A stretch of 64,000 nucleotides of DNA from Rhodopseudomonas pseudopalustris (GTDB lineage: Bacteria > Pseudomonadota > Alphaproteobacteria > Rhizobiales > Xanthobacteraceae): NCBI RefSeq assembly GCF_900110435.1, contig NZ_FODT01000006.1:62001-126000 (forward strand). Direction: 5' to 3'. Under the pieces are notes generated by a model, which saw only the letters and a list, made by a program, of their open reading frames with translations, had not been told where the DNA came from and ran no database searches. Position 1 is the stretch's first letter. Each line of letters opens with the position of its first letter. A program made the translations under genes and the position numbers. Of the stretch, positions 17,509-26,969 are shown piece by piece.

Positions 17509-18390
17509 ATGCACATCGTCTGCCCCCATTGTACGACATCCTATGCGATCGATCCGGCGAAACTGGGCGATACCGGCCGGACCGTGCGCTGTTCCCGCTG
17601 CAAGGAAGTCTGGCTGGCGCGCCCCGAAGACGTGATCCAGACCGACGCGCGCGTCGCGGCCATGACGGTCGAGGACCCACCCCCGACCGACGATCTGGCG
17701 GCCGATCCCGGCTGGGGCGTGACCGACGACGAACAGGATACGCCCGTCGTCGACAGCCCGCCGATCGCGGCCGAGATTCCAACAGACGAGGATCGCGACA
17801 CCTTCGTCCGGGCGCCCGAGCCCGAGCCCGAAACCGAACCGGGCACAGGCCGCAAACGTAACCAGCGCTCATTTGGACGTCGCCGCCCGAAGGGGCTGAA
17901 AGCGATAATCCAACCTCTCAAAGAAGACCCGGTGCGGGCGATCAAGTCGCTGTTCACCGCCTCGACCGCCTGCGCCGCGTTCGGCGCGCTGGCGCTGGGC
18001 CTGCTGATCTGGCGCGGCGACGTGGTACGGCTGCTGCCGCAGACCGCGACCTTCTACAAACTGGCCGGTTTCGAGGTGAACCTGCGGTCGCTGGCTATCA
18101 AGGACGTCAAGATCAGCCGCGAAACGGTGGAATCCAAGCTAGTCCTGGTGATCGAGGGCGTGATCATGGGCCTCGGCCGGAAGCCGGCGGATTTGCCGCG
18201 GCTGCGCTTCATTGTGCGCGACGAGCGCGGCACCGAGATCTATGCCTGGAACGCGGTGCTGGAGCAGACGGCGCTGCGCCCCGGCGAACAAGCCTGGTTC
18301 CGGTCCCGGCTGGCCTCGCCGCCGGCAGAAGCCCGCTCGATCGACGTGCGCTTCTTCAACCGGCGCGATATCATGACCGGTGGCGCCTGA
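17509..18390 (+). CDS. Zinc-ribbon (MJ0042-type) membrane protein
   Basis: 293 residues. An N-terminal zinc ribbon CPHC-x18-CSRC (residues 5-30, MHIVCPHCTTSYAID) is followed by an acidic, Pro/Glu-rich linker. A basic block (RKRNQRSFGRRRPKG) precedes one membrane segment (ACAAFGALALGLLIW), and a C-terminal extracytoplasmic domain of about 110 residues follows (VNLRSLAIKDVKIS ... SIDVRFFNRRD). This is the layout of alphaproteobacterial zinc-ribbon/DUF3426-like proteins of unknown function. It is followed after 63 bp by a receiver-domain gene on the same strand. Confidence 0.82.
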   Translation: MHIVCPHCTTSYAIDPAKLGDTGRTVRCSRCKEVWLARPEDVIQTDARVAAMTVEDPPPTDDLAADPGWGVTDDEQDTPVVDSPPIAAEIPTDEDRDTFVRAPEPEPETEPGTGRKRNQRSFGRRRPKGLKAIIQPLKEDPVRAIKSLFTASTACAAFGALALGLLIWRGDVVRLLPQTATFYKLAGFEVNLRSLAIKDVKISRETVESKLVLVIEGVIMGLGRKPADLPRLRFIVRDERGTEIYAWNAVLEQTALRPGEQAWFRSRLASPPAEARSIDVRFFNRRDIMTGGA

Positions 18391-18453
18391 ATCCGATCCG
18401 ATCCATCTGCGTGCCGGCCGGCCGAGCGACGGCCGCCTGCCTGGGAACTTGTG

Positions 18454-18831
18454 ATGTCGCGAATCCTGATCGCCGATGACGAAGAATCGATGCGCCTGTT
18501 GGTGGCGCGCGCCATCGCCATGGACGGCCACGAAATCATGACCGCCGAAGACGGCAGCGAGGCGCTCGAGATTCTCGTCGAGCATGCCGGCCGTTTCGAT
18601 CTGTTGCTGACCGACATCAAGATGCCGATCATGGATGGCATCGCGCTGGCGCTGGCGGCGGCGCGCGACTTCCCCGACCTCACCATCCTGCTGATGACCG
18701 GCTTCGCCGATCAGCGCGAACGCGCCTCCGGGCTCGACGCCATCATCCACGACGTCATCACCAAGCCGTTCTCGGTCGTCGACATCCGCAACGCCGTCGC
18801 CAACGCGCTGGCGGCGCGGAAGCGGGACTGA
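18454..18831 (+). CDS. Single-domain response regulator
   Basis: 125 residues, receiver domain only, with no output domain. Conserved acidic pair DDEE, phospho-acceptor Asp in LLLTDIKMP (about residue 54), Thr in LLMTGF and Lys in ITKPFSV are present, so it should be phosphorylatable. Stand-alone receivers of this kind in alphaproteobacteria include CpdR, which controls ClpXP proteolysis; the resemblance is suggestive only, so no symbol is given. ATG 18454 is used; a GTG lies immediately before it. No kinase is encoded next to it. Confidence 0.85.
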   Translation: MSRILIADDEESMRLLVARAIAMDGHEIMTAEDGSEALEILVEHAGRFDLLLTDIKMPIMDGIALALAAARDFPDLTILLMTGFADQRERASGLDAIIHDVITKPFSVVDIRNAVANALAARKRD

Positions 18832-18857
18832 GCGCCAGCACCGGGTCGCAGCCCGCT

Positions 18858-18983
18858 CCCTCTCCCGCTTGCGGGAGAGGGCTGGGGTGAGGGCGACGCG
18901 GGCAGTGACTCAGAAGTTCGTTGATAGGAGTGCCCTCACCCGGATCGCTGCGCGATCCGACCTCTCCCGCAGGCGGGAGAAGT
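18858..18983 (-). repeat. Family A palindromic repeat, copy 6
   Basis: Inverse orientation: CCCTCTCCCGCTTGCGGGAG, GGCTGGGGTGAGGGCG, variable centre with GTGACTCAGAAGTTCG, CCCTCACCCGGATCG, GATCGCTGCGCGATCC and CTCTCCCGCAGGCGGGAG. It lies between the response regulator and the converging TIGR02302 gene. Confidence 0.85.
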
Positions 18984-19011
18984 TGCGCTGTGCCTGGGGC
19001 GAGCTGTTAGT

Positions 19012-21579
19012 TCAGTAATCTTTCAGCAGCCGCTCGATGTAGTCGAGTTCGAGCTGTGGTCGCGCTGAATCGCCGAGGCGGCGGCGGAGTTCTTCGAGGA
19101 TGCGGCGGACGCGCTGAACATCGATCTCGCCGGGAATTTTTACCGACAGATCGTCGCCGAATTCGCGGCCATGCAACGGCCGGCCGAGCGGGTCGGTGTC
19201 GTTGCCGCTGCTCTGCTGGCGACCGGGGCGATTGCCCGGCCCTTCGCCCTGGCCCGGCTGGTCGCCCTGCTGCATCGCCTCGGCGAGCTTCTGCGCACCC
19301 TTGCGCAACGCCTCGAGCGCGCGGCCCTGCGAGTCGACCGCGCTGTCGGCGTTGCCTTCGCCGAGCCGGCCTTCGGCGTCGCCCATCGCGGACTCGGCCT
19401 GATCGAGGCCGCCCTCGCTCTGCTCGCCCTGCTCGCCCTGTTCGCCCTGTTCGCCTTGCTGCCCCGGCTCGCCTTTCTGGCCGCGCTGGGCCTGGCCGAG
19501 ACCGCGCTTGGCGAGCTCCTGCTGCAGCTTGCGCAGCCGGTCCTGCAGGTTCTGCTGATCCTGCTGCAGATCGCCGAGATTCTGCTCGCCCTTCTGGCCG
19601 CGCATCCGGTCGCGCCGCTGGTCCTGACCCTGCTTGAAGGTCTTGTCCCGCAATTGCTGCTGCTTGCGGATCATGTCGCCGAGTTCGTTCATCGCCTGCT
19701 GCATGTCGGCGTCGCCGCCCTGGCCGGGCTGCGCCATCTGCAGGTTTTCCAGCATCTGCGCCAGCTGTTCGAGCAACTGCTTGGCGGCTTCCTTGTCGCC
19801 GGAGCGCGACAGCCGCTCCATCCGCTCGATCATGTTGTTGAGGTCCTGCTGCCGCATCACCCGCGCGTTGGGATCGAGCGGACGGGCGAGCTGCTGCGGA
19901 TTGTTTTTGAGCTGCTCGGCGAGCTGGCGCATGTAGTTGTCGAGCGCGGCGCGCAAATTCTCGGTGAGCTTCTTGATCTCCTCGTCGGAGGCGCCGCGCT
20001 CCAGCGCCTGCTTCAGCGCGTCCTGCGCGGCGCGCAGCGCCTTTTCGACGTCCGATGTATTGCCGTCCTCGATGCTGAGCGCGAGTGACCAGAGATTGCC
20101 GACGACCTCGCGCAGCGCGTCGTCGGTGCGCGCGCGCTCGAGCTGGTCGGCGACGGTATAGAGGCCGAGATACTGGCCGGCCTCCGGCGTGAATGCTTCC
20201 GGCGCGATCATCAGCGCGTCGAGCGCGGCGTAGACCTGCGCGTTCTTGTTGGCGTCGAGCGCGAGAATGCGGCGCTGTTCGATCAGCGCCCGCGCCAACG
20301 GCTTGGTGAACAGTCGCTCCGGCAGCCGCATCGTGGTGGGCTCGCTGCGGCCCTCATTGCCGGCCTCGTCCTTCGCCGTCAGCGTCAGCGTGACCTCGGC
20401 GCCCGCATAGGGATCGTCGCTGATATCCTTGACGGTCTGGCCGACGCCGGCGCGGGTCCGCGCATTCGGCAGCGTCAGCGCAAACTGCGGCGGCTCATAG
20501 AGCGGCCGCGGCGTATCGGAGTTCTGATCGGTCGCGGAGGGCGATGCGGCGAACAGCGCATGGGCTTCGGTCACGCCGTAATCGTCTTCGAGCTTGTAGG
20601 ACAGTTGCAACGATCCGCGCGCCTGCCGCTCCGGCTCCTTCGCCAGAGCGATCGACGGCGGATGATCCGGCGTCGCCTTGAACGACCATTGCGGCTGACC
20701 GGACGGCGCACGAACATGCGCCGTGCCGTCGCCGGTGATCTTGTAGCGCCGCTCGCTGGCGCCCTTCGGCGCTTCGCCCTCCGGCAACGCCTCGACGACG
20801 CCGCCGCTGATCGCAACGTCGAGATCGCCGCCGCTGGAGCGCACCAGTAGCGTCGAGCCGGCCGGAACCGGCAGCGCCGCTTCGTTCGAGGAGGCGAGAG
20901 TCCTGTTCGCAGCCGACAGCACGATCGGCGGCTTGTTGGTGTAGACCGGCGGCGTCACCCAGGCGTCGACCCGGACGTTCGGCGCAGCCAGCGCTCCGTT
21001 CCAATCGAACGCCGCCGCCACGCGCGCGGTGCGCTCTTCACCGGCGGCGATGAAGGTCGCGACCAGCAGCACCGCGACCAGCGCGCGCAGCGCCCATGGG
21101 TCGTGCTTCGGCAGCCGCGGCGCCGGCAATCCGGCGCTGACGCCTTTGATCGCCGCCAGCGTTCGCTCGCGCTGCGCCTGCCACAGCGCCTGCGCCACCG
21201 GATCGCTGGAGGCCAGCGTATCGGTCAGCGCCGTCGCGGGGCGATGCTTCAGCCCGGTGGCGCGATCGAGCCGGGCGAGCGCGTCGTCGCGGCTCGGCCA
21301 GCGGAACTTGAGCACGGGAAGCAGCGCGACCACCGCCAGCGCCGCAAACAGCGCAAGGCCGGCAACGCGGCCAAGGAACGGCAGCGAGAGCCACAGACCG
21401 GCCCACGACACAGCCAGAAACAGGCCGACGACGCCGAGCAGCCGGACGAGAAGCGGCCAGCTCCGCTCCCAGGCGATCGCGAAGGTCGCACGTCGCAGAG
21501 CCGTGGCAAGTTGCAGCCGCGCCATCGCGTCTGGATCTCGCGGGGTCTGTGACGGGTCGGGACTGCGTCCGCTCAACAA
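19012..21579 (-). CDS. TIGR02302/DUF4175 family membrane protein
   Basis: 855 residues. The N-terminus has two close membrane segments (WPLLVRLLGVVGLFLAVSW and GRVAGLALFAALAVVALLP), with a third at about residue 160 (ALVAVLLVATFIAAG). A large periplasmic region has a beta-rich part and then a long Gln/Glu/Gly-rich, probably coiled-coil region (QGEQGEQGEQGE type runs, about residues 550-790). The conserved C-terminus VQRVRRILEELRRRLGD follows. This is the family often labelled TIGR02302 in Rhizobiales; function unknown. TTG 21579 is preceded by GGAGAGA; ATG 21525 is an alternative. Confidence 0.82.
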   Translation of the reverse strand: MLSGRSPDPSQTPRDPDAMARLQLATALRRATFAIAWERSWPLLVRLLGVVGLFLAVSWAGLWLSLPFLGRVAGLALFAALAVVALLPVLKFRWPSRDDALARLDRATGLKHRPATALTDTLASSDPVAQALWQAQRERTLAAIKGVSAGLPAPRLPKHDPWALRALVAVLLVATFIAAGEERTARVAAAFDWNGALAAPNVRVDAWVTPPVYTNKPPIVLSAANRTLASSNEAALPVPAGSTLLVRSSGGDLDVAISGGVVEALPEGEAPKGASERRYKITGDGTAHVRAPSGQPQWSFKATPDHPPSIALAKEPERQARGSLQLSYKLEDDYGVTEAHALFAASPSATDQNSDTPRPLYEPPQFALTLPNARTRAGVGQTVKDISDDPYAGAEVTLTLTAKDEAGNEGRSEPTTMRLPERLFTKPLARALIEQRRILALDANKNAQVYAALDALMIAPEAFTPEAGQYLGLYTVADQLERARTDDALREVVGNLWSLALSIEDGNTSDVEKALRAAQDALKQALERGASDEEIKKLTENLRAALDNYMRQLAEQLKNNPQQLARPLDPNARVMRQQDLNNMIERMERLSRSGDKEAAKQLLEQLAQMLENLQMAQPGQGGDADMQQAMNELGDMIRKQQQLRDKTFKQGQDQRRDRMRGQKGEQNLGDLQQDQQNLQDRLRKLQQELAKRGLGQAQRGQKGEPGQQGEQGEQGEQGEQSEGGLDQAESAMGDAEGRLGEGNADSAVDSQGRALEALRKGAQKLAEAMQQGDQPGQGEGPGNRPGRQQSSGNDTDPLGRPLHGREFGDDLSVKIPGEIDVQRVRRILEELRRRLGDSARPQLELDYIERLLKDY

Positions 21580-21734
21580 TCTCTCCGGGTTGCCGCCACA
21601 GCAACCTAGCACAACGGCGGCAATGAGGCACCTCGTACCGCCGGGCCTTGCGCCACCATCGCGTCACACGAATGCGTGACGGCACCGGCGTCAGCCCGTA
21701 ACGTCGCCGCCAGATCCCAACCAAAGGAACCGTG

Positions 21735-22115
21735 ATGGACAAGACCACACACGACAAGGGGCTGGACATCCGCAAGGCCGTGCTGGGCGAAGCCTATGTC
21801 GAAAACGCGTTGAAGAACTCCGACGACTTCAACAAGCCGTTCCAGGAACTGGTCACCGAATATTGCTGGGGCGCGATCTGGGGGCGCGAGGAATTGCCGC
21901 GCAAGACCCGCAGCATGCTCAATCTGGCGATGATCGCGATTCTGAACCGGCCGCACGAATTGCGGGCGCATATCAAGGGCGCGCTCACCAACGGCGTCAC
22001 CAAGGATGAGATCCGCGAGATCTTCATGCAGGTGGCCTGCTACGCCGGGATTCCCGCCGGCGTCGACAGTTTCCGGATCGCCCGCGACGTGTTCGCCGAA
22101 CTCGACAAGGCCTGA
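21735..22115 (+). CDS. Carboxymuconolactone decarboxylase family protein
   Basis: 126 residues, the size of 4-carboxymuconolactone decarboxylase (PcaC-like). Family segments VTEYCWGAIWGREELPRKTRSMLNLAMI and the block HELRAHIKGALTNG, followed by EIFMQVACYAGIPAG, are visible here in shorter pieces. Members remove CO2 from gamma-carboxymuconolactone or act as AhpD-like proteins; this one lacks a CxxC, which argues against a peroxidase role. ATG 21735 follows AAAGGAAC. No protocatechuate genes are adjacent, so the substrate remains open. Confidence 0.83.
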   Translation: MDKTTHDKGLDIRKAVLGEAYVENALKNSDDFNKPFQELVTEYCWGAIWGREELPRKTRSMLNLAMIAILNRPHELRAHIKGALTNGVTKDEIREIFMQVACYAGIPAGVDSFRIARDVFAELDKA

Positions 22116-22346
22116 GGCCTACGAGCGATGAGCAACACAGCGCAGTTAAGGTTGATCGGTTAGGTTAAGGGGCGGTTTGCATTGCTGCGGCGCGGCGGAT
22201 CGCTACGGTCACCGTATCGCGCAGTGGACGGCGAAGCCGCATTCCCGACCACAATTTCAACGCGCGATCGGGACCGCCAGCTTTGTCCGCCGCGTTCTGG
22301 CGGTCCCACCCCCACCTTTGATATCAGCGGATGTCGAAGCCGTGCG

Positions 22347-23612
22347 TCACAGCCATGGCGCCGGCTGATCCATCGCGATCAGTTGCTCGACCTCGATGCG
22401 CGGGCGCACCACGGCGTATTGGTCGTCCTTCACCAGCACTTCGGGCACCAGCGCACGGGTGTTGTAGGTGCACGCCTGCACCGCGCCGTAGGCGCCGGCG
22501 GTCATGATCGCGATCAGGTCGCCGGATTTCAGCTCCGGCAGCTGGCGGTCGAGCGCGAGGTAATCGCCGGTCTCGCAGACCGGACCAACGACGTCGCCGG
22601 TGATCATCTTCGCGCCGGGCGCAGGCTCCGCGACCGGCAGAATCTCGTGATAGGCCTCGTACAACGTCGGGCGGATCAGGTCGTTCATCGCCGCGTCGAT
22701 GATCACGAAGGTCTTGCCGTCGCCGTGCTTCACATAGATCACTTGCGCGACCAGGATGCCGGCATTGCCGACGATCATCCGGCCCGGCTCGAACATCAGC
22801 GTGCAGCCGAGATTGTGGGTGATACGCTTGACCATCTCCGCATAGGAGAACGGTTCCGGCGGCGCGGCGCGATCCTCGTAGTATGGGATGCCGAGGCCGC
22901 CGCCGAAATCGACGTGGCTGATCGTGTGACCGTCGCCGCGCAGCACGTGCACGAACTCGGCGACGAGGCGGAACGCGGATTCCATCGGCGCAAGATCGAT
23001 GATCTGACTGCCGATATGGACGTCGACGCCGGTGACCTGAATGCCGGGCAGCTTCGCCGCGCGGGCGTAGACGTCGCGGGCGTGGCGGATCGGAATGCCG
23101 AACTTGTTCTCCGACTTGCCGGTCGAGATCTTGGCGTGGGTGCCTGAATCCACATCCGGATTAACCCGGATCGAGATCCGCGCGATGCGGCCGGTCTCGA
23201 CCGCGAGCCGCGACAGCAGCTCGAGCTCGGGTTCGGACTCGACGTTGAGGCATTTGATGTCGTGGGCCAGCGCGGCGCGCAGCTCGGCCTCGGTCTTGCC
23301 GACGCCGGAGAACACGATCTTGCCCGGCGGGATGCCTGCGGCCAGCGCGCGCTTCAGCTCACCGCCCGACACCACATCGGCGCCGGCGCCGAGCTTGGCC
23401 AGCGTGCGCAGCACCGACTGATTGGAATTGGCCTTCATCGCGTAGCAGACCAGCGCGTCGACGCCGCTGAGGGCTTCGGTGAAGACCCGGTAGTGCCGCT
23501 CCAGCGTCGCGGTGGAGTAGCAATAAAACGGGGTGCCGACCGCCTGCGCGATCGACGCAAGGCTGACGCCCTCGGCGTGCAGCACGCCGTCGCGGTAGTC
23601 GAAATGACGCAT
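22347..23612 (-). CDS. lysA: Diaminopimelate decarboxylase
   Basis: Last step of lysine synthesis, decarboxylating meso-diaminopimelate with PLP. 421 residues. Shows the PLP lysine in CYAMKANSNQSV, the VDVHIGSQI and DFGGGLGIPY blocks, the EPGRMIVGNAG segment and the C-terminal CETGDYLA and GAYG blocks. It starts 6 bp after the lptM stop in the conserved argH-lptM-lysA order. Confidence 0.97.
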   Translation of the reverse strand: MRHFDYRDGVLHAEGVSLASIAQAVGTPFYCYSTATLERHYRVFTEALSGVDALVCYAMKANSNQSVLRTLAKLGAGADVVSGGELKRALAAGIPPGKIVFSGVGKTEAELRAALAHDIKCLNVESEPELELLSRLAVETGRIARISIRVNPDVDSGTHAKISTGKSENKFGIPIRHARDVYARAAKLPGIQVTGVDVHIGSQIIDLAPMESAFRLVAEFVHVLRGDGHTISHVDFGGGLGIPYYEDRAAPPEPFSYAEMVKRITHNLGCTLMFEPGRMIVGNAGILVAQVIYVKHGDGKTFVIIDAAMNDLIRPTLYEAYHEILPVAEPAPGAKMITGDVVGPVCETGDYLALDRQLPELKSGDLIAIMTAGAYGAVQACTYNTRALVPEVLVKDDQYAVVRPRIEVEQLIAMDQPAPWL

Positions 23613-23618
23613 TGCGGA

Positions 23619-23870
23619 TCAGTCCAGCAGCGGGTCGAGAATGATGCGCTTCTTTTGGCCTCTGCCCGCGACCGGAGGCGCGTTGGCGCCGAACGACGAG
23701 TCGAACACGTCGCCCTTGGCGGCCGGTTCGGAGGCGGTCGAAACCGACGGCGTGGCGGCGGCGCCCGGCGGCAGGTCGAGCCCGGCCTTGCGGCCGCAGC
23801 CCGAAAGAGCCAGCGTCGCGGCGGCGATGACAACAAGCGCCCATCGCGATGGGCCGGCAGTGCGGTTCAC
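23619..23870 (-). CDS. lptM: Small LptM-type lipoprotein
   Basis: 83 residues from a GTG start at 23870, which follows a GGGGA site. It has a lipoprotein signal (WALVVIAAATLALSGCGRK, Cys at the lipobox) and the CGRKAGLDLPP block characteristic of LptM/YifL proteins, which help assemble the LptD outer-membrane LPS translocon. The remainder is low complexity, ending in a basic KKRIILDPLLD tail. Position between argH and lysA is the usual one. The frame is open upstream to 24002 over the argH end, but the lipobox rules out that start. Confidence 0.8.
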   Translation of the reverse strand: MNRTAGPSRWALVVIAAATLALSGCGRKAGLDLPPGAAATPSVSTASEPAAKGDVFDSSFGANAPPVAGRGQKKRIILDPLLD

Positions 23871-23962
23871 GTCGAAATCCCCAATTGCGGCCGAACCATA
23901 CAGAGATTGCCTGGTTCTGGCGAGACCCAGGGTCGCACAGAATGCTCCGGCGGCCTCCCGGT

Positions 23963-25360
23963 TCAACCCATTTTTTGTTCTTTTTCCAGTCGTTTGAGCC
24001 AAGCCTTGGCCTGGGCGCGGACGTTCTTCGGCGCGGTGCCGCCATAGGAGGTCCGGCTTTTCACGGAGGATTCGACGCTCAGCACCGCCAACGCGTCGCG
24101 GCTGATCTTCGGCTCGACCGCCTGCATCTCCTTCAGCGGCAGCTCGTGCAGCGCAACGCCGGCCTTGGCGGCGAGGCCGACGATCTTTCCAGTGACGTGA
24201 TGGGCGTCGCGGAACGGCATCTTCAGCGTCCGCACCAGCCAGTCGGCAAGGTCGGTGGCGGTGGCGTAGCCTTCGCCGGCCGCGGCTCGCATCCGGTCCT
24301 GCTCGGGGACGATGTCGCGGACCATGCCGGTCATCGCCCGGATCGCCAGCGACAGCGCGGCGAAGCCCTCCATCGCGCCCTGCTTGTCCTCCTGCATGTC
24401 CTTTTGATAGGCGAGCGGCAGGCCCTTCATCACGATCAACAGGCCGTTCAGCGCGCCGATCACCCGCCCGGTCTTGGCGCGGACCAGCTCGGCGGCGTCC
24501 GGGTTGCGCTTCTGCGGCATGATCGAGGAGCCGGTGGTGAACTTGTCGCTCAAGCGCACAAGCCCAACCAGCGGCGAGGTCCAGATCACGATCTCCTCGG
24601 CGAAGCGCGACAGATGCACCGCGCAGATCGACGCCGCCGACAGCGTCTCCAGCACGAAGTCGCGATCCGACACCGCGTCGAGCGAATTCGCCATCGGACG
24701 ATCGAAGCCGAGCTTCTTCGCGGTGGCGTGGCGGTCGATCGGGAACGAGGTGCCAGCCAGCGCCGCGGCGCCGAGCGGGCTTTCATTGAGCCGCTTGCGG
24801 GCGTCCTGGAATCGGCCGCGATCGCGCGCCGCCATTTCGACGTAAGCCATCAGATGATGGCCGAAAGTCACCGGCTGCGCGGTCTGCAGATGGGTGAAGC
24901 CCGGCATCACGGTCTCGGCGTGCTCGAGCGCCCGGTCCACCAAGGCGCGCTGGAAGCTCGCCAGCGCCGCGTCGGTCTCGTCGAGGACGTCGCGGACATA
25001 CAGCCGGAAATCGGTCGCGACCTGGTCGTTGCGCGAGCGTGCGGTATGCAACCTTCCCGCGGCCGGCCCGATCAGCTCGGCGAGCCGGCTCTCGACATTC
25101 ATGTGAATGTCCTCGAGCGCACGCTTGAACGTGAATTTGCCCGCGCCGATCTCTGACAGAATCGTGTCTAGACCCTTGCCGATATTTTTCGCATCGTTTG
25201 CGGTGATGATGCCCTGCGCGGCGAGCATGGCGGCATGAGCCTTGGACGCCGCGATGTCCTGGGCGTAAAGATGCCGATCGACGTCGATCGAGACGTTGAT
25301 CTCTTCCATGATCGCGTCGGGGCGATCCGTGAACCGGCCGCCCCACATCTTGTTGCTCAT
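23963..25360 (-). CDS. argH: Argininosuccinate lyase
   Basis: Cleaves argininosuccinate to arginine and fumarate. 465 residues, normal length. The fumarase/aspartase superfamily signature [12 protein letters not shown] is present, together with [13 protein letters not shown] (catalytic His region) and the N-terminus [13 protein letters not shown] 25360 gives that standard N-terminus. It is first in the argH-lptM-lysA operon and divergent from tlpA. Confidence 0.97.
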   Translation of the reverse strand: MSNKMWGGRFTDRPDAIMEEINVSIDVDRHLYAQDIAASKAHAAMLAAQGIITANDAKNIGKGLDTILSEIGAGKFTFKRALEDIHMNVESRLAELIGPAAGRLHTARSRNDQVATDFRLYVRDVLDETDAALASFQRALVDRALEHAETVMPGFTHLQTAQPVTFGHHLMAYVEMAARDRGRFQDARKRLNESPLGAAALAGTSFPIDRHATAKKLGFDRPMANSLDAVSDRDFVLETLSAASICAVHLSRFAEEIVIWTSPLVGLVRLSDKFTTGSSIMPQKRNPDAAELVRAKTGRVIGALNGLLIVMKGLPLAYQKDMQEDKQGAMEGFAALSLAIRAMTGMVRDIVPEQDRMRAAAGEGYATATDLADWLVRTLKMPFRDAHHVTGKIVGLAAKAGVALHELPLKEMQAVEPKISRDALAVLSVESSVKSRTSYGGTAPKNVRAQAKAWLKRLEKEQKMG

Positions 25361-25455
25361 CGTCCGCCGCCCACGATCATGCCCGCATCCGAATTGTTTC
25401 GAACCCACCAGCAGCCGCCTGCGAGCCTGCGCGGCCTACCGGTTTTGAGTGCCTG

Positions 25456-26124
25456 ATGACCGAGACCCAGCCCGATCCCGTCCCGCCGCGCCGCGCCGGC
25501 CGCCGCACCATCATTCTGGCCGCGATCGCCGTGCTCGTCGTCGCAGGAGCAGCCGGGGTATACGGGATTGCCGGGCTTCAGCGCAATGCATCGGGCGATC
25601 CGGCCTGCCGGCCGGCGCTGGCGCTGGCGCAGCAGCTCAAGCCGCTGGCGCGCGGCGAAATGGCGGCGGTGACGATGGCGTCGTCGCCGCTGAAGCTGCC
25701 CGACCTCGCCTTCGAGGACGGCAGCGGCCAGCCGAAGAAACTGTCCGACTTCCGCGGCCGAACCCTGCTGGTGAACCTGTGGGCGACCTGGTGCGTGCCC
25801 TGCCGCAAAGAGATGCCCGCGCTCGACAATCTGCAGGCCAAGCTCGGATCGGCGGATTTCGAGGTGGTGGCGATCAACATCGACACCCGCGACCCGGCCA
25901 AGCCGAAGAAGTTTCTCGACGACGAGAAGCTGACCAGACTGAGCTACTTCAGCGACGCCTCGGCCCGGGTGTTCCAGGACCTCAAGGGCATCGGCCGCGC
26001 GCTCGGAATGCCGACCTCGGTGCTGGTCGACGGCCAGGGCTGCGAGATCGCCACCATCGCGGGCCCTGCGGAATGGGACAGCGCGGATGCGCTGGCCTTG
26101 GTCAAAGCGAGCCTCGCCCGCTGA
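25456..26124 (+). CDS. tlpA: Thiol:disulfide interchange protein TlpA
   Basis: Membrane-anchored periplasmic thioredoxin that reduces cytochrome oxidase assembly factors (ScoI, CoxB) in Bradyrhizobium. 222 residues: a basic N-terminus, one membrane anchor (IILAAIAVLVVAGAAGVYG), then a thioredoxin fold with WATWCVPCRKEMP and the cis-Pro region GMPTSVLVD. The gene is divergent from argH, the order known in Bradyrhizobium relatives. A Cys pair (DPAC ... QGCE) typical of TlpA is also visible. Confidence 0.93.
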   Translation: MTETQPDPVPPRRAGRRTIILAAIAVLVVAGAAGVYGIAGLQRNASGDPACRPALALAQQLKPLARGEMAAVTMASSPLKLPDLAFEDGSGQPKKLSDFRGRTLLVNLWATWCVPCRKEMPALDNLQAKLGSADFEVVAINIDTRDPAKPKKFLDDEKLTRLSYFSDASARVFQDLKGIGRALGMPTSVLVDGQGCEIATIAGPAEWDSADALALVKASLAR

Positions 26125-26240
26125 GCTGACGCGCGCGCCGCGACAAATGGACCCGGCGGCGCGCTGTCGGAAGCTTCCGCCTTCGCTCGTCCTGCAGGGA
26201 GCCGCATAATGCGACCGCACAACAGAGCAGGAGGAAGCGC

Positions 26241-26597
26241 ATGTCCTATGTCGACGGGTTTGTCTTGCCGGTCCCGAAAGCCAAGCTCGCGGACTACGTC
26301 AAGCTGGCGCGCAAGGCGGGCAAGGTCTTCCGCGAGCACGGCGCGCTCGACTATCGCGAGTGGATTGCCGACGATGTCGAGCCCGGCAAGGTGACGTCGT
26401 TTCCGCGCAGCGTGAAACTGAAGCCGGACGAGGTCGTGGTGTTTTCCTACATCGTCTACAAATCGCGCAAGCAGCGCGACCGGGTGATGGCGAAGGCGAT
26501 GCAGGACCCGCGCCTCGACGGCATGGCCCCCAAGACGATGCCGTTCGACGCCAAGCGGATGTTCTTCGGCGGCTTCAAGGCGCTGGTGAAGGCGTAG
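26241..26597 (+). CDS. DUF1428 family protein
   Basis: 118 residues starting MSYVDGFVLPVPKAKL, the standard N-terminus of DUF1428 (YbaA-like), a small ferredoxin-fold cytosolic family of unknown function. The segments KPDEVVVFSYIVYKSR and MPFDAKRMFFGGFK are also family features. The ATG follows AGGAGGAAGC. It is monocistronic and converges with the YjfB-like gene. Confidence 0.88.
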   Translation: MSYVDGFVLPVPKAKLADYVKLARKAGKVFREHGALDYREWIADDVEPGKVTSFPRSVKLKPDEVVVFSYIVYKSRKQRDRVMAKAMQDPRLDGMAPKTMPFDAKRMFFGGFKALVKA

Positions 26598-26612
26598 GCG
26601 CCGCGCCGCGGC

Positions 26613-26819
26613 TCAGGCGGTGATGTCGAGATTGCCGCCGACGCCGGCAGCCACATTGGCGAGCGACGACTGGCTCTGTTGACCGGTGCCGAGCAGCGCG
26701 TCGACAACCGAGCGCTGCGCATCCAGATTCGACTTCATGACCGTCGTCGCGATCTGCATCTGCGTCTGGCTGGCCTGCAGGCCGAGCGCCGCGGTGATCA
26801 GGCTCATGTCCATGAACAT
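26613..26819 (-). CDS. YjfB-like putative motility protein
   Basis: 68 residues, MFMDMSLITAALGLQASQ..., helical, with a run of conserved hydrophobic positions and TVMKSNLDAQRSVVDALL. It fits the small YjfB family annotated as putative motility proteins, with no proven role. The ATG at 26819 follows CGGAGTGT; ATG 26813 is also possible. No flagellar genes are near. Confidence 0.7.
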   Translation of the reverse strand: MFMDMSLITAALGLQASQTQMQIATTVMKSNLDAQRSVVDALLGTGQQSQSSLANVAAGVGGNLDITA

Positions 26820-26969
26820 ACACTCCGTGGCGCGATCCTAGGCGTCCACGGTTAACGAATTGCGTAGCGGCTACGCGCATTCTGAATATGCCGAATGATC
26901 AGCACGCGTGACGCGCAGCATTCGATCGATGAAACCTGATTGTTTCCAGCCGCCGGACGCCGACCCGGC

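Noticed and set aside
18454..18831. Firm naming of the receiver protein as CpdR
   Set aside because: Only general receiver features are visible; CpdR-specific residues could not be verified without alignment.
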